This document shows positions 46,014 to 47,039 of a stretch of 47,039 bases of DNA, piece by piece. The notes under the pieces were generated by a model that had not been told where the DNA came from, did no database searches, and worked only from the letters and a program-made list of their open reading frames with translations. The translations under genes were made by a program, and so were the position numbers. Every line of letters starts with the position of its first letter. Position 1 is the stretch's first letter. Location: positions 1 through 47,039 of the IMG/VR virus record IMGVR_UViG_3300046538_000167; one strand, written 5' to 3'. This DNA is from a virus.

Positions 46014-47039
46014 ATGAATAGCTGGTTCGGCAACATCAGCGTGAACATGAAATTGGGCCTGGGCTTCGGCCTCGTGCTGGCCCTGACCTGCGTGCTGGCC
46101 CTGACAGGCTGGACCAGCCTCGGTGGCCTGATCGACCGCAGCAACTGGATGAGCGACATCACCCAGCTCAACGCCGGCCTGACCAAACTGCGCGTAGTGC
46201 GCCTGCAGTACATGCTGACCAATGGCGATGAAACCGCCGCGCAGAATGTGCAGACCACCCTCGAAAGCTTCGCCGCGCAGCAACAGAAGCTGATCAACAG
46301 CTTCAAGAGCCCGGAAAACGTCAAACTGCTCAAGGAGCAGGCAGCGACCATCGCTGAATACCAGACGTCGCTGAACAAAATGCGTAACGCCTATCGCACC
46401 GGCAACAGCGCCCGCGACAGCATGAGCGTGAGTGCCGAGACCGCATACAACCAGATCGAATCGATCAGCAAACGCGTGCAGCAGATGGACATGAGTGAGC
46501 AGCGTTTCGAGCAGTTCCAAGCGATCACCGCCGCCAAGGAAGCGTTCATCCTCGCGCGCTACGAAGTGCGCGGCTACACCGCTACCACTAATGCCGAAAC
46601 CGAGCAGAAAGCCATCGGCCAGATTGACGCCGCCATTGCCAGCCTCAAGCAACTGAACGTGCATTTCGCTGACTCTCAGCAAGACGCCCTGCGTCAGCTG
46701 GAAACCGCACTGGTCAACTATCGCAGCGCGTTGATGGCGTATAAAAACGCCAACACCGACGCGGTGCAGGCCCGTAAGGAAATGACCGATCAGGGCGCCG
46801 CCATCGTTACCACGAGCGAGCAGCTGTATCAGATCCAGCTCGACCGTCGTGATATCGAAAGTGCCCAAGCGCGCACCTTCCAGTTGATCAGCACCCTGCT
46901 CGCCCTGCTGGTTGGCGTGATTGCAGCGGTGATCATCACCCGTCAAATCACCCGTCCGCTGCAAGAAACCCTGGCCGTGGTCGAGCGCATCGCCAGCGGC
47001 GACCTGACCCAGAACGTCACCGTCACCCGCCGCGACGAA
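46014..47039 (+). CDS. Methyl-accepting chemotaxis protein, HBM sensor type (5' part)
   Basis: The gene runs off the window; 342 codons are visible. There is an N-terminal membrane helix (MKLGLGFGLVLALTCVLAL), a long all-helical periplasmic domain (about residues 35-285; NWMSDITQLNAGLTKLRVVRLQYMLTNGD...) typical of the HBM ligand-binding domain of McpS/McpQ-like receptors, a second membrane helix (LISTLLALLVGVIAAVIITRQI) and the start of a HAMP domain. A strong TGGAGG Shine-Dalgarno precedes the ATG. The organic-acid ligand is a family expectation. Confidence 0.88.
   Translation, partial: MNSWFGNISVNMKLGLGFGLVLALTCVLALTGWTSLGGLIDRSNWMSDITQLNAGLTKLRVVRLQYMLTNGDETAAQNVQTTLESFAAQQQKLINSFKSPENVKLLKEQAATIAEYQTSLNKMRNAYRTGNSARDSMSVSAETAYNQIESISKRVQQMDMSEQRFEQFQAITAAKEAFILARYEVRGYTATTNAETEQKAIGQIDAAIASLKQLNVHFADSQQDALRQLETALVNYRSALMAYKNANTDAVQARKEMTDQGAAIVTTSEQLYQIQLDRRDIESAQARTFQLISTLLALLVGVIAAVIITRQITRPLQETLAVVERIASGDLTQNVTVTRRDE

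Noticed and set aside
45761-46378. Long minus-strand extension of the histidine-phosphatase frame and a 330-codon minus frame (45972-46964) opposite the chemoreceptor
   Set aside because: Both lie opposite a well-supported chemoreceptor gene; the composition is that of a GC-rich antisense shadow.
1-47039. CRISPR array, insertion sequence or toxin-antitoxin pair
   Set aside because: No regularly spaced repeats, no transposase or IS ends, and no pair with recognisable toxin or antitoxin motifs were seen.

Overview
The window holds a complete lambdoid-style prophage of about 39.9 kb in a Gammaproteobacterium, most likely a Pseudomonas. The host call rests on the flanking genes (a DUF6124-like protein, an ArnT-like glycosyltransferase, an HBM-type chemoreceptor) and the tmRNA 3' end. 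It is inference from gene content, since no database search was run. The prophage sits in the 3' end of ssrA: a 27-bp direct repeat at 101-127 and 40009-40035 marks attL and attR, and each copy is followed by a similar terminator hairpin.

Layout. At 1-126 is the tmRNA 3' part. The minus strand from 19620 down to 417 is the late operon: two holin candidates, small proteins, terminase, portal, scaffold, major capsid, adaptor and neck proteins, internal virion/ejection proteins, tail fibre, fibre chaperone, endolysin and nested Rz/Rz1. There is no tape measure, major tail protein or sheath, and there is a run of T7-like internal proteins, so the virion should be short-tailed (podovirus type). 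Between Q and the first late gene lies a probable pR'/tR' pair (19650-19783), and further intrinsic terminators punctuate the late operon. From 19797 to 26920 (minus) runs the early right operon: cro, an RHH-type protein, a DnaT-domain O-like initiator with internal iterons, a P-like helicase loader, a chain of nin-type genes (ninB, ninG, a TraR/DksA-like protein), a metallophosphoesterase and Q. The CI repressor (27038-27766, plus) is flanked on both sides by three copies of one operator, TTAAGC-N2-GCTTAA: a mirrored OR/OL arrangement with good pR and pL promoters.

From 27900 to 39949 (plus) runs the pL operon. Its first 1.6 kb is unusual: a hairpin-rich leader, two small genes, a structured intergenic segment, then a roughly 560-base non-coding stretch containing a 24-bp helix that closes a multi-hairpin domain (29039-29244) and ending in an intrinsic terminator. 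This is the best candidate here for an undescribed element, a phage structured RNA. Downstream come about 30 small, tightly overlapped genes, mostly unrecognised. They include a YqaJ/lambda-type exonuclease with an unassigned partner (possible annealase or SSB), a PPCQ-motif protein, an RMF/CrpP-like protein, several one-helix membrane peptides, an excisionase candidate and a tyrosine integrase next to attR.

Host sequence from 40036 to the end carries an EamA-type transporter with a His-rich tail, a DUF6124-like protein, a RimJ-type acetyltransferase, a GT39/ArnT-like membrane glycosyltransferase, a PAP2 phosphatase overlapping a histidine-phosphatase gene, and the 5' part of an HBM-type methyl-accepting chemotaxis gene with a possible sigma-28 promoter.

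How it works together (inference from lambda). CI bound at OR and OL keeps pR and pL silent. On induction pR drives replication and Q, pL drives recombination, cargo and excision, and Q releases pR' transcription through the late-operon terminators.
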